From Pseudomonas hygromyciniae (GTDB taxonomy: Bacteria; Pseudomonadota; Gammaproteobacteria; Pseudomonadales; Pseudomonadaceae): a DNA stretch of 64,000 bases. This document shows, one piece after another, positions 38,020 to 47,400 of the stretch. Under the pieces are notes generated by a model, which had not been told where the DNA came from, did not search any database, and saw only the letters and a program-made list of their open reading frames with translations. The position numbers and the translations under genes were made by a program. How positions within the stretch are numbered: position 1 is the stretch's first letter; every line of letters starts with the position of its first letter. The stretch is from assembly GCF_016925675.1 (NCBI RefSeq), contig NZ_CP070506.1, positions 4,710,501 to 4,774,500 on the forward strand. The letters are read 5' to 3'.

Positions 38020-39438
38020 TCAAGCCGAGCGGGGCGAACCCTGGGTAGCCTGGGTCGGTTGCAGCTTGAACACGTAGAACAACACGGTCAGCAGCACCAG
38101 GAAGGCCGGGCCGACATACAACGCAATGCGGGTATCCGGGAAGTACGCCATCAGGCCCACCACCAACACCAGGAAGGCCAGCGCCAGGTACGAACTGACC
38201 GGGTACAGCCACATGCGGTACTTCAACGCCTTGTTCTCGGCGGGGCTCAGGCTCTTACGGAACTTGAGCTGCGCCAGCAGGATCATCACCCACGTCCAGA
38301 TCGCGCCGAAGGTGGCGATGGACGTCACCCACACGAACACTTTTTCAGGCACCAGGTAGTTGAGCAACACGCCCAGCAGCAAGGCGAAGATCGACAGCAG
38401 CAGCGCACGACGCGGTACGCCGTTGCTGGAGGTGGTGCCGAATGTCGCTGGGGCCTGGCCGTTCTGCGCCAGGCTGTAGAGCATGCGCCCGGTGCTGAAG
38501 ATCCCGCCGTTACAGGACGACAGCGCCGCGGTAATCACCACGAAGTTGATGATACCGGCCGCCGTCTTGATGCCCAGACGCTCAAAGGTCATGACAAACG
38601 GGCTGCCCTGGGTGCCGATTTCGTTCCATGGGTAGATCGACAGAATCACGAACAACGCACCGACGTAGAACAGCAGAATCCGCCAGAACACCGAGCCGAT
38701 GGCGTTCGGGATCGTCTTCTGCGGGTTCTTCGCTTCGCCGGCAGTCAGGCCGATCATCTCCACGCCGAGGTAGGCGAACATCACCATCTGCAAGGACATC
38801 AACACGCCCTGCACACCGTTGGGCAGGAAGCCGCCGTGGGCCCACAGGTTGGAAATGCCCAGCGCCACACCGTCATTGCCAAAACCAAAGGCGATGATCC
38901 CGACGCCGCCAATGACCATGGCAATGATGGTGACGATCTTGATCAGGGCGAACCAGAACTCGAACTCACCGAACGCTTTGACCGCGATCAGGTTGATCGT
39001 GCCCATGCTCACCAGGGCCGCCAGGGCCCAGATCCAGCGAGGCGTATCGGGGAACCAGACGCCCATGTACACGGCGACGGCGGTGATTTCGGCCACGCAG
39101 GTCACCAGCCACAGGAACCAATAGTTCCAGCCAGTGAGAAAGCCCGCCAACGGGCCGAGGTAATCCTGGGCATAACGGCTGAACGAACCGGCGACGGGGT
39201 TATGCACCGCCATTTCGCCAAGGGCCCGCATGATCACCAGGATCGCCAGACCGCCGATGATGTACGACAGCATGATTGCCGGGCCGGCCATTTCGATGGC
39301 CTTGGCGGAACCGAGGAACAGGCCGACACCGATACAGGCGCCAAGCGCCATCAGGCGAATATGCCGTTCGCCCAGTTCACGTTTGAGCGGGCCGCCGGAA
39401 GCGGTCTCGCCGTGGGGCAGGTGATTGCCAACGGGCAT
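38020..39438 (-). CDS. Amino acid permease (APC superfamily, ProY/CycA type)
   Basis: A 472-residue inner-membrane transporter with about twelve helices. The first helix begins GACIGVGLFLGSAKAIEMAG, matching the GxGIGxGxF substrate-binding motif of the AAT family. ALGEMAVHNPVAGSFSRYA and MVMFAYLGVEMIGLTAGEA are also typical. Sequence resembles proline-specific and D-Ala/Gly permeases; the exact substrate cannot be read. ATG at 39438. It is monocistronic, convergent with the toxin gene. Confidence 0.87.
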   Translation of the reverse strand: MPVGNHLPHGETASGGPLKRELGERHIRLMALGACIGVGLFLGSAKAIEMAGPAIMLSYIIGGLAILVIMRALGEMAVHNPVAGSFSRYAQDYLGPLAGFLTGWNYWFLWLVTCVAEITAVAVYMGVWFPDTPRWIWALAALVSMGTINLIAVKAFGEFEFWFALIKIVTIIAMVIGGVGIIAFGFGNDGVALGISNLWAHGGFLPNGVQGVLMSLQMVMFAYLGVEMIGLTAGEAKNPQKTIPNAIGSVFWRILLFYVGALFVILSIYPWNEIGTQGSPFVMTFERLGIKTAAGIINFVVITAALSSCNGGIFSTGRMLYSLAQNGQAPATFGTTSSNGVPRRALLLSIFALLLGVLLNYLVPEKVFVWVTSIATFGAIWTWVMILLAQLKFRKSLSPAENKALKYRMWLYPVSSYLALAFLVLVVGLMAYFPDTRIALYVGPAFLVLLTVLFYVFKLQPTQATQGSPRSA

Positions 39439-39869
39439 AGGGGTACAACCTCATCTTGTTATTGGATAGGAACCACCCAGTGTCCACCCACACGGCGGGT
39501 CGCCATGAGGACGTCGTACCAGGCTCGCCTTTTGGACAAGCCCGTCTGGCCCGGGTAAACCGGCCAGCTCGGCGGCGGTGCAGTATAAAAAGCCACAAGC
39601 AGGGCTTTTCACTCAATAAGCAGTAAAGATCAGCGATAAATCTCGGAAAACCCCGGTCCTGCAGAGGAGCATTCCCTGAGACATGTAGGAATCGCCTTCA
39701 ATAAACGCCGGCGAGTATTGCACAGGGAGGGTGCGCCGTCATGCCCCTACCTTCGGTGGATTTACCTGTCATAAAGGCTCTAGAACAGCCATTCCAGAGC
39801 AATCGCCCTGTTGCCGTGCCCCTAGCCACATTTACCGCGCCAGCCTACCTATTGTGGGCAGAGGACCTA
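39439..39869. other. Gene-free stretch upstream of the permease
   Basis: I see no supported gene here. It should hold the leftward permease promoter. Nothing else convincing was found before the composite repeats start at 39870, apart from a short TTTACCGCGCCAGCCTACC spacer element that recurs between repeat copies. Confidence 0.6.
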
Positions 39870-40170
39870 TTGTGGCGAGCGGGCTTGTCGGAACGCCGCA
39901 TCGCCCGCGCTGGGCTGCGCAGCAGCCCCAACAAACCCACCCCAGTTTCTCCAGGCACACCGCGCAAGCAGGTTTTGGGGCGGCTTCGCCACCCAACGGG
40001 GGACAAGCCCCCTCGCCACATTTACCGCGCCAGCCTATCTACCGTGGCCATAGCACTCATTGTGGCGAGCGGGCTTGCCCCGCGCTGGGCTGCGCAGCAG
40101 CCCCAACAAACCCACCCCAGTTTCTCCAGACACACCGAGCAAGCAGGTTTTGGGGCAGCGTCCCCCCATA
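39870..40170. repeat. Composite REP-like repeats, copies 1 and 2
   Basis: Copy 1 (39870-40020, about 150 bp) begins TGTGGCGAGCGGGCTTG and ends CAAGCCCCCTCGCCACA. Inside it has GCTGGGCTGCGCAGCAGCCC and GGGGCGGCTTCGCCACCCAA hairpins. A spacer of about 40 bp (TTTACCGCGCCAGCC...) separates it from copy 2 (40061-40170), which is truncated after GGTTTTGGGG. They lie just upstream of the RAYT gene. Confidence 0.88.
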
Positions 40171-40293
40171 ACGCTCCGGCCATAGGGCATACATCCCTTC
40201 ACAGATACATCTGCACACCGATTTCAGGAACTCGTTCCAACACCAAGTACTAGGGTCAATAAACCTTCCGCCAGTACCTCAAGGAGCAAAGGA

Positions 40294-40752
40294 TTGCCCC
40301 AGAAACCCAACTCCCACTTGTTACGCCTGGGCCGCTATTGCGAGCCAGGTCGGGCCTATCTCATCACCACCGTGGTCCACCAACGCTATCCACTATTCTG
40401 CGACTTGCGCCTAGGCCGGTTATTGGTGGCAGAGCTCAAACACACCCATGACCTGGGCCTGGTCAACTCACTGGCATGGGTCATCATGCCGGATCACCTG
40501 CATTGGTTATTTGAGCTAGGCGACGCCCCCTTGTCCCGGGTCGTCGGCAGGACAAAGTCCCGCAGCACACTGACCATCAACCGCGCACGGGGCAGCAAGG
40601 AACGCTTCTGGCAAAGTGGCTACCATGACCGCGCAGTCCGCGCCGAAGAAGACATTCGCACAATTGCACGCTACATCGTCGCCAACCCCCTGCGTGCCGG
40701 GTTGGTCGACCACATCGGTGACTACCCCCTCTGGGATGTCGCCTGGCTTTAG
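40294..40752 (+). CDS. REP-associated tyrosine transposase (RAYT)
   Basis: A 152-residue Y1-family single-strand transposase. The HUH metal motif is HLH at residues 68-70 (MPDHLHWLFEL) and the catalytic Tyr is probably Y127 in ARYIVANPLRAGLV. The start is a TTG preceded by AAGGAG; no in-frame ATG precedes the conserved start. RAYTs cut and move REP/REPIN sequences. This one is bracketed by copies of a composite repeat on both sides, which are its likely substrates. Confidence 0.92.
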   Translation: MPQKPNSHLLRLGRYCEPGRAYLITTVVHQRYPLFCDLRLGRLLVAELKHTHDLGLVNSLAWVIMPDHLHWLFELGDAPLSRVVGRTKSRSTLTINRARGSKERFWQSGYHDRAVRAEEDIRTIARYIVANPLRAGLVDHIGDYPLWDVAWL

Positions 40753-40760
40753 CCCACTTA

Positions 40761-41043
40761 CTGTGGCAAGCGGGCTTGTTGTGGCGAGCGGGCTTGCCCC
40801 GCGCTGGGCTGCGCAGCAGCCCCCCTCAGTTACCCCAGACACACCGAGCAAACAGGTTTTGGGGCGGCTTCGCCACCCAACGGGGGACAAGCCCCCTCGC
40901 CACATTTACCGCGCCAGCCTGCCTATTGTGGGCAGAGGGCCTATTGTGGCGAGCGGGCTTGCCCCGCGCTGGGCTGCGCAGCAGCCCCAACAAACCCACC
41001 CCAGTTTCTCCAGGCACACCGCGCAAGCAGGTTTTGGGGCGGC
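40761..41043. repeat. Composite REP-like repeats, copies 3 and 4
   Basis: A partial head (CTGTGGCAAGCGGGCTTGT, 40761) is followed by copy 3 (40780-40904), the standard spacer, and copy 4 (40945-41043), which breaks off after GGTTTTGGGGCGGCG. They start nine bases after the RAYT stop. Confidence 0.87.
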
Positions 41044-41123
41044 GCCCTCCACGACCACATACAAATTCTGCCTACCCGCCAACCAGCGTCTAAGCTTCAG
41101 GCAAGTCCGATCAATCTGCGTGA

Positions 41124-44100
41124 ATGGATCAATCGACTATGGGCGCGTTATGGCAAACCGGTTCGACCACCGCTGCGCAACCCACCGACAGCCCGGACGA
41201 TCAGCCATTGCCACAAAATCCCCGTAGACGCAGGCGCGGATGGCGCTGGTTCTGGCTTTTGCTGGGAGTGGGGCTGGTCGCGCTCGCGTATGCCGCCTCC
41301 CGGGAGGTGCGTAGCGCCAAGTGGCAGGCTCGTGAGTTCAGCCGTGTGGCGGCGACTTTGGTGTACACGGTGCAGCCGGGCCCCAGCGACGCCATTGTGT
41401 ACCCAGGAGACGGTCCCTTCGACAAACGCTTGGGCTACAGCGCACTGGGTGATTTCCTGCCGCGACTGCTCAAGCGCAATTACGTGATCCAGAGCCAGGC
41501 CCATTTTTCCCAGGACTTGCTGGACTACACCCGCCATGGCCTGTTCGTACCCTATGCCGAAAAAATTCAGGCCGGCCTGTCGATCAGCGACTGCCGTGCG
41601 CAACCGCTGTATCAGTTCAACTATCCACAACAGTTCTATCCGACCTTCAGCGCCATCCCGCCGGTAATCGTCAACAGTCTGCTGTTTGTAGAAAACCGTG
41701 ACCTGCTCGACCCCGCGCAGCCCCAGGCCAACCCCGCCGTGGACTGGCCGCGCTTTGCCAAGGCCGCCTGGTCCCAACTGGCCAAGCTGGCGCACCTTCC
41801 AGGCCAGACCGCTGGGGGCAGCACCCTGGCCACACAGTTGGAAAAATACCGCCACTCGCCCGATGGGCTGACGCTTTCCGGCGGCGAGAAGATCCGTCAG
41901 ATGATTTCCGCCAGCGTGCGCACCTATCAAGGCGGCCCCCAAACCCTGGCCGCCCGGCAAAATATCGTGCGTGATTACCTCAACAGCGTGCCGCTGTCCG
42001 CCGTTCCAGGTCACGGTGAAGTGCATGGCATCGCCGAAGGCCTGCGGGTCTGGTATGGCGCCGACTTCAATCAGACCAACGCCCTGCTGGCAGCCGACGA
42101 TCCAAAAACCCTGGCGCAAAAAGGCCTGGCCCTGCGCGAAGTGTTGTCGCTGATGATCGCCCAGCGCCGCCCGTCCCATTACCTGTCCAAGGGCCGTGAC
42201 GAGTTGGCCAGCCTCACCGACAGTCACCTGCGCCTGCTGGGGCAAAGTGGCCAGATCGAACCGGCGCTGGTCAGCGCCGCCCTGGCGAGCAAGGTGACTT
42301 ATCGCGACTGGCAGCAACAGCCGACGATCCAACCGATCGAAACCAACAAAGGTATCAGCGTGGTGCGCAGCCGCCTGGCCACCCTGCTCAACCGTCCGTT
42401 GTACGATCTGGATCGGCTGGACCTGGCCGCCACCAGCACCCTGCAAAGCGAGCTGCAAACCCAGGCCACCGACTACCTCAAACGCCTGGCAGACCCGGCG
42501 TTCGCCGCGCAACTGGGGCTGATCGGCCCGCGTCTGTTGACGCCCACCAGCACCGCCCAGGTGCGCTACAGCTTCAACCTGTACGAGATGACCGCCGACG
42601 GCGCGCGGGTGCGGGTGCAGACCGACAGCACCGACCAACCCTTCGATATCAACGAAGGCAGCAAGCTGGAACTGGGCTCTACCGCCAAGCTGCGGGTGCT
42701 GACCACCTACCTGCAAATCATCAGTGAACTGCACGAGCGCTTTGCCGGCCAGACACCCGCCGCACTGAAAAAAATCGAAGTCAACGACCAGGATCGCCTG
42801 ACCCGATGGGTCGTGGATTACCTGCTGCAACACAGCGATCACAGCCTGGCGAACATGCTCGATGCGGCACTCGACCGGCAATACTCGGCCAGCCCCGGCG
42901 AAGCCTTTTTTACAGGGGGCGGCTTGCATCGCTTCCACAACTTTCGCAATGAAGACAACGGCCGCAACCCGACTCTGCGCGATGCCCTGCGCGAGTCGAT
43001 CAACTTGCCGTTCATTCGCCTGATGCGTGACCTGGTGCGCTACAGCACCTATCAGGGGCCCAACAACAGCGCCGAGCTGCTCAAGGACGACAGCGACCCG
43101 CGCCGCCAGGAATACCTGGCCCGCTTTGCCGACCGCGAGGGCACCACGTTCTTGCTGCGCTTCTGGAAAAAGTACCGCAACAAAGACACTCAGGCCCGGC
43201 TCGAGACCTTCCTCGACAGCATGCATCCCACGGCCATGCGCTTGGCCGCGGTCCACCGTTACCTGTTGCCACAGGCCAGCCAGCAGAGTTTCAACAGCTT
43301 CGTACGGGCCCACCTGCCGGCGACCAAAAGCGCCGAAAAACTCACCGATGCACGCCTCGACACGCTCTATATCAACTACGGCCCCGGGGCCTATGACCTG
43401 CCCGACCAGGGCTATATCGCCAAGGTCCACCCGCTGGATCTATGGCTGTTGGGCTACCTGCTCAACCACCCCGACGCCACCTTCAGCCAGGCCGTTGCCG
43501 CCAGCGAGCATGAGCGCCAGGAAGTCTACAGTTGGCTGTTCAAGAGCCGGCACAAGAGCGCCCGCGACAGTCGCATCCGTACCATGCTGGAGATCGAAGC
43601 GTTCCTGGACATTCACCAGCGCTGGCAGCAGGTCGGCTACCCGTTCGACCATTTGGTGCCGTCGCTGGCCACCGCCATTGGCAGCTCGGGCGACCGGCCC
43701 GCAGCGCTGGCGGAGCTGGTCGGCACGATCCTCAACGATGGTGTGCGCCAGCCGCCCCTGCGCATCGACAGCCTGCACTTTGCCGCCGACACGCCCTATG
43801 AAACCCGCGTGGTCAACGACCCCGACCGGGGCAAGCGGGTGATGCCCAGCGCTGTTGCCACGGCCTTGCGCGGGGCGTTGTCGCAAGTGGTGGATGCCGG
43901 CACAGCCAAACGCGTGGCCGGCAGCTTCAAGCTCGCCGATGGCACGCCCTTGACCATGGGCGGCAAGACCGGCACCGGCGACAACCGCATCGAAGCCGTG
44001 GGTGCCGGTGGCCGCATTCTCAGCTCCAAGTCCATCAACCGCACGGCCACCTTTGTGTTCTACATCGGCGAACAGCACTTCGGTACGCTGACGGCGTTTG

Positions 44101-44297
44101 TACCGGGCACCTCGGCGCAGAATTTCACCTTCACCTCGGCCCTGCCCGTGCAAGTGCTCAAGGGCATGGCGCCGTTCCTCACCCCATATCTGCAACCGGG
44201 CGCGCACACCTTGTGCCAGGCGCCGCCACCCCGCCAGGCGCACTACACGCCGGCGCTGCAACAGGGCGTCAGCTATGTAGATCATGCATTTGAATAA
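41124..44297 (+). CDS. Divergent bifunctional penicillin-binding protein (GT51 plus transpeptidase)
   Basis: A 1057-residue protein with a basic cytoplasmic N-terminus, one TM helix (about 40-60), a GT51 glycosyltransferase domain and a transpeptidase-like domain. Glycosyltransferase signs are FVENRD with E190 and GGSTLATQLEK (231-241). Transpeptidase signs are S519-TAK (SxxK), S625-IN (SxN) and K948-TG. The span between SxN and KTG is about 320 residues, longer than usual. It is not PBP1a, PBP1b or PbpC by length or motifs. An alternative ATG is at 41139. It lies between a repeat tract and the second toxin gene; a role in envelope remodelling is inferred. Confidence 0.78.
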   Translation: MDQSTMGALWQTGSTTAAQPTDSPDDQPLPQNPRRRRRGWRWFWLLLGVGLVALAYAASREVRSAKWQAREFSRVAATLVYTVQPGPSDAIVYPGDGPFDKRLGYSALGDFLPRLLKRNYVIQSQAHFSQDLLDYTRHGLFVPYAEKIQAGLSISDCRAQPLYQFNYPQQFYPTFSAIPPVIVNSLLFVENRDLLDPAQPQANPAVDWPRFAKAAWSQLAKLAHLPGQTAGGSTLATQLEKYRHSPDGLTLSGGEKIRQMISASVRTYQGGPQTLAARQNIVRDYLNSVPLSAVPGHGEVHGIAEGLRVWYGADFNQTNALLAADDPKTLAQKGLALREVLSLMIAQRRPSHYLSKGRDELASLTDSHLRLLGQSGQIEPALVSAALASKVTYRDWQQQPTIQPIETNKGISVVRSRLATLLNRPLYDLDRLDLAATSTLQSELQTQATDYLKRLADPAFAAQLGLIGPRLLTPTSTAQVRYSFNLYEMTADGARVRVQTDSTDQPFDINEGSKLELGSTAKLRVLTTYLQIISELHERFAGQTPAALKKIEVNDQDRLTRWVVDYLLQHSDHSLANMLDAALDRQYSASPGEAFFTGGGLHRFHNFRNEDNGRNPTLRDALRESINLPFIRLMRDLVRYSTYQGPNNSAELLKDDSDPRRQEYLARFADREGTTFLLRFWKKYRNKDTQARLETFLDSMHPTAMRLAAVHRYLLPQASQQSFNSFVRAHLPATKSAEKLTDARLDTLYINYGPGAYDLPDQGYIAKVHPLDLWLLGYLLNHPDATFSQAVAASEHERQEVYSWLFKSRHKSARDSRIRTMLEIEAFLDIHQRWQQVGYPFDHLVPSLATAIGSSGDRPAALAELVGTILNDGVRQPPLRIDSLHFAADTPYETRVVNDPDRGKRVMPSAVATALRGALSQVVDAGTAKRVAGSFKLADGTPLTMGGKTGTGDNRIEAVGAGGRILSSKSINRTATFVFYIGEQHFGTLTAFVPGTSAQNFTFTSALPVQVLKGMAPFLTPYLQPGAHTLCQAPPPRQAHYTPALQQGVSYVDHAFE

Positions 44298-44405
44298 TGA
44301 ATTTTTGCCGCACTTCACACGTGCATTGACCGCAGGATTTTGAACTTTTGTTCTGAACTTCAACGGATACGCTAATGCTTAAAACCATTTAGCGAGCTTT
44401 ATTGC

Positions 44406-47400
44406 ATGTCCGAATTGCCCCGACCCGCGCCCTCTTTCCCAACGCACCACAAAGGGCCTCACTATGCACTGATAAAACAGAAAATCCCCCTCTGGCTCAC
44501 CACCGCCACCCCAACCAGAATCGCCTCGCTGAGCAGCGCCGAACTATCCCGTCCCGCCTGGTACGCCAGCGCCTCCCCCCACCAACATGAAGTCCTGCAA
44601 CGTACCAATGCCGAAGGCTGGCGCACCCAGAACGAGGTGGATCGGCAGTTGGGCGAAGTACAAGATGTGTATGCGTTTGCCGAACCCTTGTTGAAAAAAG
44701 CCATCGGCGACCGATACGGCCTGCACTTGGATGTAAAAACGACGTTTCTCAACCTGTTTATCGCCAAGACGCTACCTTGGTACGCGCTCAATATTTCTCC
44801 GGGAGTCACCAGCCGCAAAGTGTCACTGCTGGATGCGGCGCTGCATAACTTTGCCGCCGGCGAAACCGTTGAAGATGACTCCTGCTACATCTCCCAGCCG
44901 GACTATCGCGGTCACTTCACGATCCAACCCTTGCACGACAAGATGACCATCGCGCAATTCAAGGTGCTGTGCCGTGAACTGGACCTGGGCGCACGCTATC
45001 AGCAGCACCTCAACAGCCACCTGCTGCCCACCGACCCCACCACCCGCGCCACACTCAAGCACAACGTCATCGCCAGTCAGAAGGCCGCGCTCAAAGTCGC
45101 CGCGCAACTGGCCGCGTTGAAGACCAATGGCCAACAAGCCCCCGACCTGGGCGCCGCAGCCTACGGGACGCTGATGCGTGCATTACGGGGTGAACGGGGG
45201 TTGATGCAGTTCTACCAACTGAGCATCCTGGATGCGCAACTGACCGGGATCTTGCTGATTGCCGCAGACCTGGACCGAATATCCGGCGTGTCGAAAGTGA
45301 TCGCCTATATCCCCCATGACCCCGAAAGCCCGGTCAAGGAATACGACTCCAGCCTGGCCTTCATGCGCGACCTGACGCGCAAACTGCAAACCAACGCGCC
45401 CATCCCCTCACGGGACCAGCAGACGTACCAACAGTTCTTCAGCCAGTTTGTCGACCATAGCCTGCGCGGGCATTTCTTTGCCGGGCTGGACCAGCGTTTA
45501 TGCCAGGTGCAGTGGCATGAAAAAGCGCCCCTGGACCCGCGCCCGCACTGGCGCGAGACGCCCCTGGACAACCCCCGCCTGCAGTTTTCGGCGGTGCGCA
45601 TCGACGGTGATCTGTGGGAACACCTCTATCAGCAAGCTCTCAACAAGATCCTCAATGACGGGCGCACCCTGGTCGTTTCCACCGCCGATGCCGACAGCGC
45701 ACAACGCTGGGCCTGGTGGGACAACCTGACAAAAATCGTCGCGGACATTTTCAACATCGCCCTGATGGTGGTCACACCTTTCGTGCCGTTTCTCGGCGAA
45801 TTGATGCTGGCCTATACCGCTTATCAACTGAGCAGCGATGTCATCGAAGGCCTGCTGGACCTGAGCGAAGGACAATTCAGGGAGACCGGCGAACACCTCA
45901 TCAGCGTCGCCACCGATATCGTGCAACTGGCAATCTTCGCCGCCGGTACGACCCTTGGCGGCGCCTTCAAACGCTCGGCGTTTGTCGATGGCCTGCGCAA
46001 GGTCGACGTCGGCGTGCAACAACGCTTGTGGCACCCCGACCTGGCGCCCTACGCGCGCAACGACCTGCAACTGCGACACGACGCGCAGCCCGATGCCTTG
46101 GGCCTGCATTCACACAACGAGCAACCCATCCTGCGCCTGGATGAGCGGCACTATGCGCTCGAGCACGATCCCGCCAGCGATACCTACCGGATCAAACACC
46201 CGACGCGGCCGCAAGCGTATGCACCCATGCTCGAACATAACGACCATGGCGCCTGGCTCCACGAAGGCGAAGACCCACGCACCTGGGACAGCGAAACCCT
46301 GCGCAACCGCCTCGGCCCCCTGGTGCAAGGGCTCTCCCCCGCCGAACGCGAGCAGGCCTGCGCCACCAGCGGCACCCACGACGGCGCCTTGCGCATGATG
46401 TACGCCCACCGCGAACCGCCCCCGCCGCTGCTGGCCGACAGCCTCACACGCCTGCAGCTACGCCGCCAGGTCAGAGCTGCGCCGCAGCTCATGCGCACCG
46501 CAGGCGCGCCGGACTTGCCCACCAACTGGGCAGTGCAAACCACCAGCGAGCTTCCCGGCTGGCCGGCGGACAAAGCCGTCGATGTCTTTATCAATCACGA
46601 CTTGAGCGGTTATGCCATGCGCTACGGAGCAAGCGAGGCCACACCGGCCAACACCCTGACAATCCGCCATGACGACGTACGCGCCGGCAAGCTGCCCGAG
46701 CAGGTCGTAGAATTTCTCAGCGAGGCGCAGCTCAAGGCGCTGCTGCCAATGCCACTGCCAGCCACCGCATCCGCGCGGGTCGAGGCCTTGCGCGAGCAAC
46801 TGGCCAAACGCCTGGAGGCGCAGAAGACCACGATCTTCAATCACCTCTACAGCGTGCGCGAAGTGCTTGATACGCCCCACGGCCAACTGATTCAACAGCA
46901 GTTCCCGGAACTGCCCGCCGACCTGGTGAGCACTTTGCTGCTGCGCACCTCACTTCAGGAATTGGAGGTGATGAGCCAAGAACAGCGAATCCCTCTGCGC
47001 CTGAAAAACCTCGCGCGCGAGCTGGCCAACGAAGTACGCGCCAGCCACGCCGCCGAAGGGTTGCACGAAGACGCCCTGCTAACGCCAGACACTGAACGCA
47101 TGGCCCTCAATATCGTGCGCCTGAACACCGATGCGCTGGGCGACCTGAACCTCGCCATTTATGAGCAATCACCCGACGGCGCCTTGCGTTGTCAGGTAGG
47201 CCCGGCTGACGCGGGCACGCAAAAAATACTCTTGTACAAAGGCCCCGGGCGCTACCAGATCCATGATCCGCAGCTCGCACCGCCCAGCGCGCAGTACAGT
47301 TTTTACGAAGCCTTGCTGCGCGTGCTGCCCAGCGATGCCGTCGATTACCGGCCGGGCCAAGGCGAAATATTGCGTGCCTGGCTCAGGGAGCAACTTGAAC

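Noticed and set aside
37999..39558. Open frame antisense to the amino acid permease
   Set aside because: His/Gln/Asp-rich translation typical of a reversed membrane-protein gene; starts inside the terminator hairpin.
41148..43430. Long open frame (about 760 codons) antisense to the penicillin-binding protein gene
   Set aside because: It is a by-product of GC-rich codon use. It shows no family motifs, while the plus strand has clear GT51 and transpeptidase motifs.
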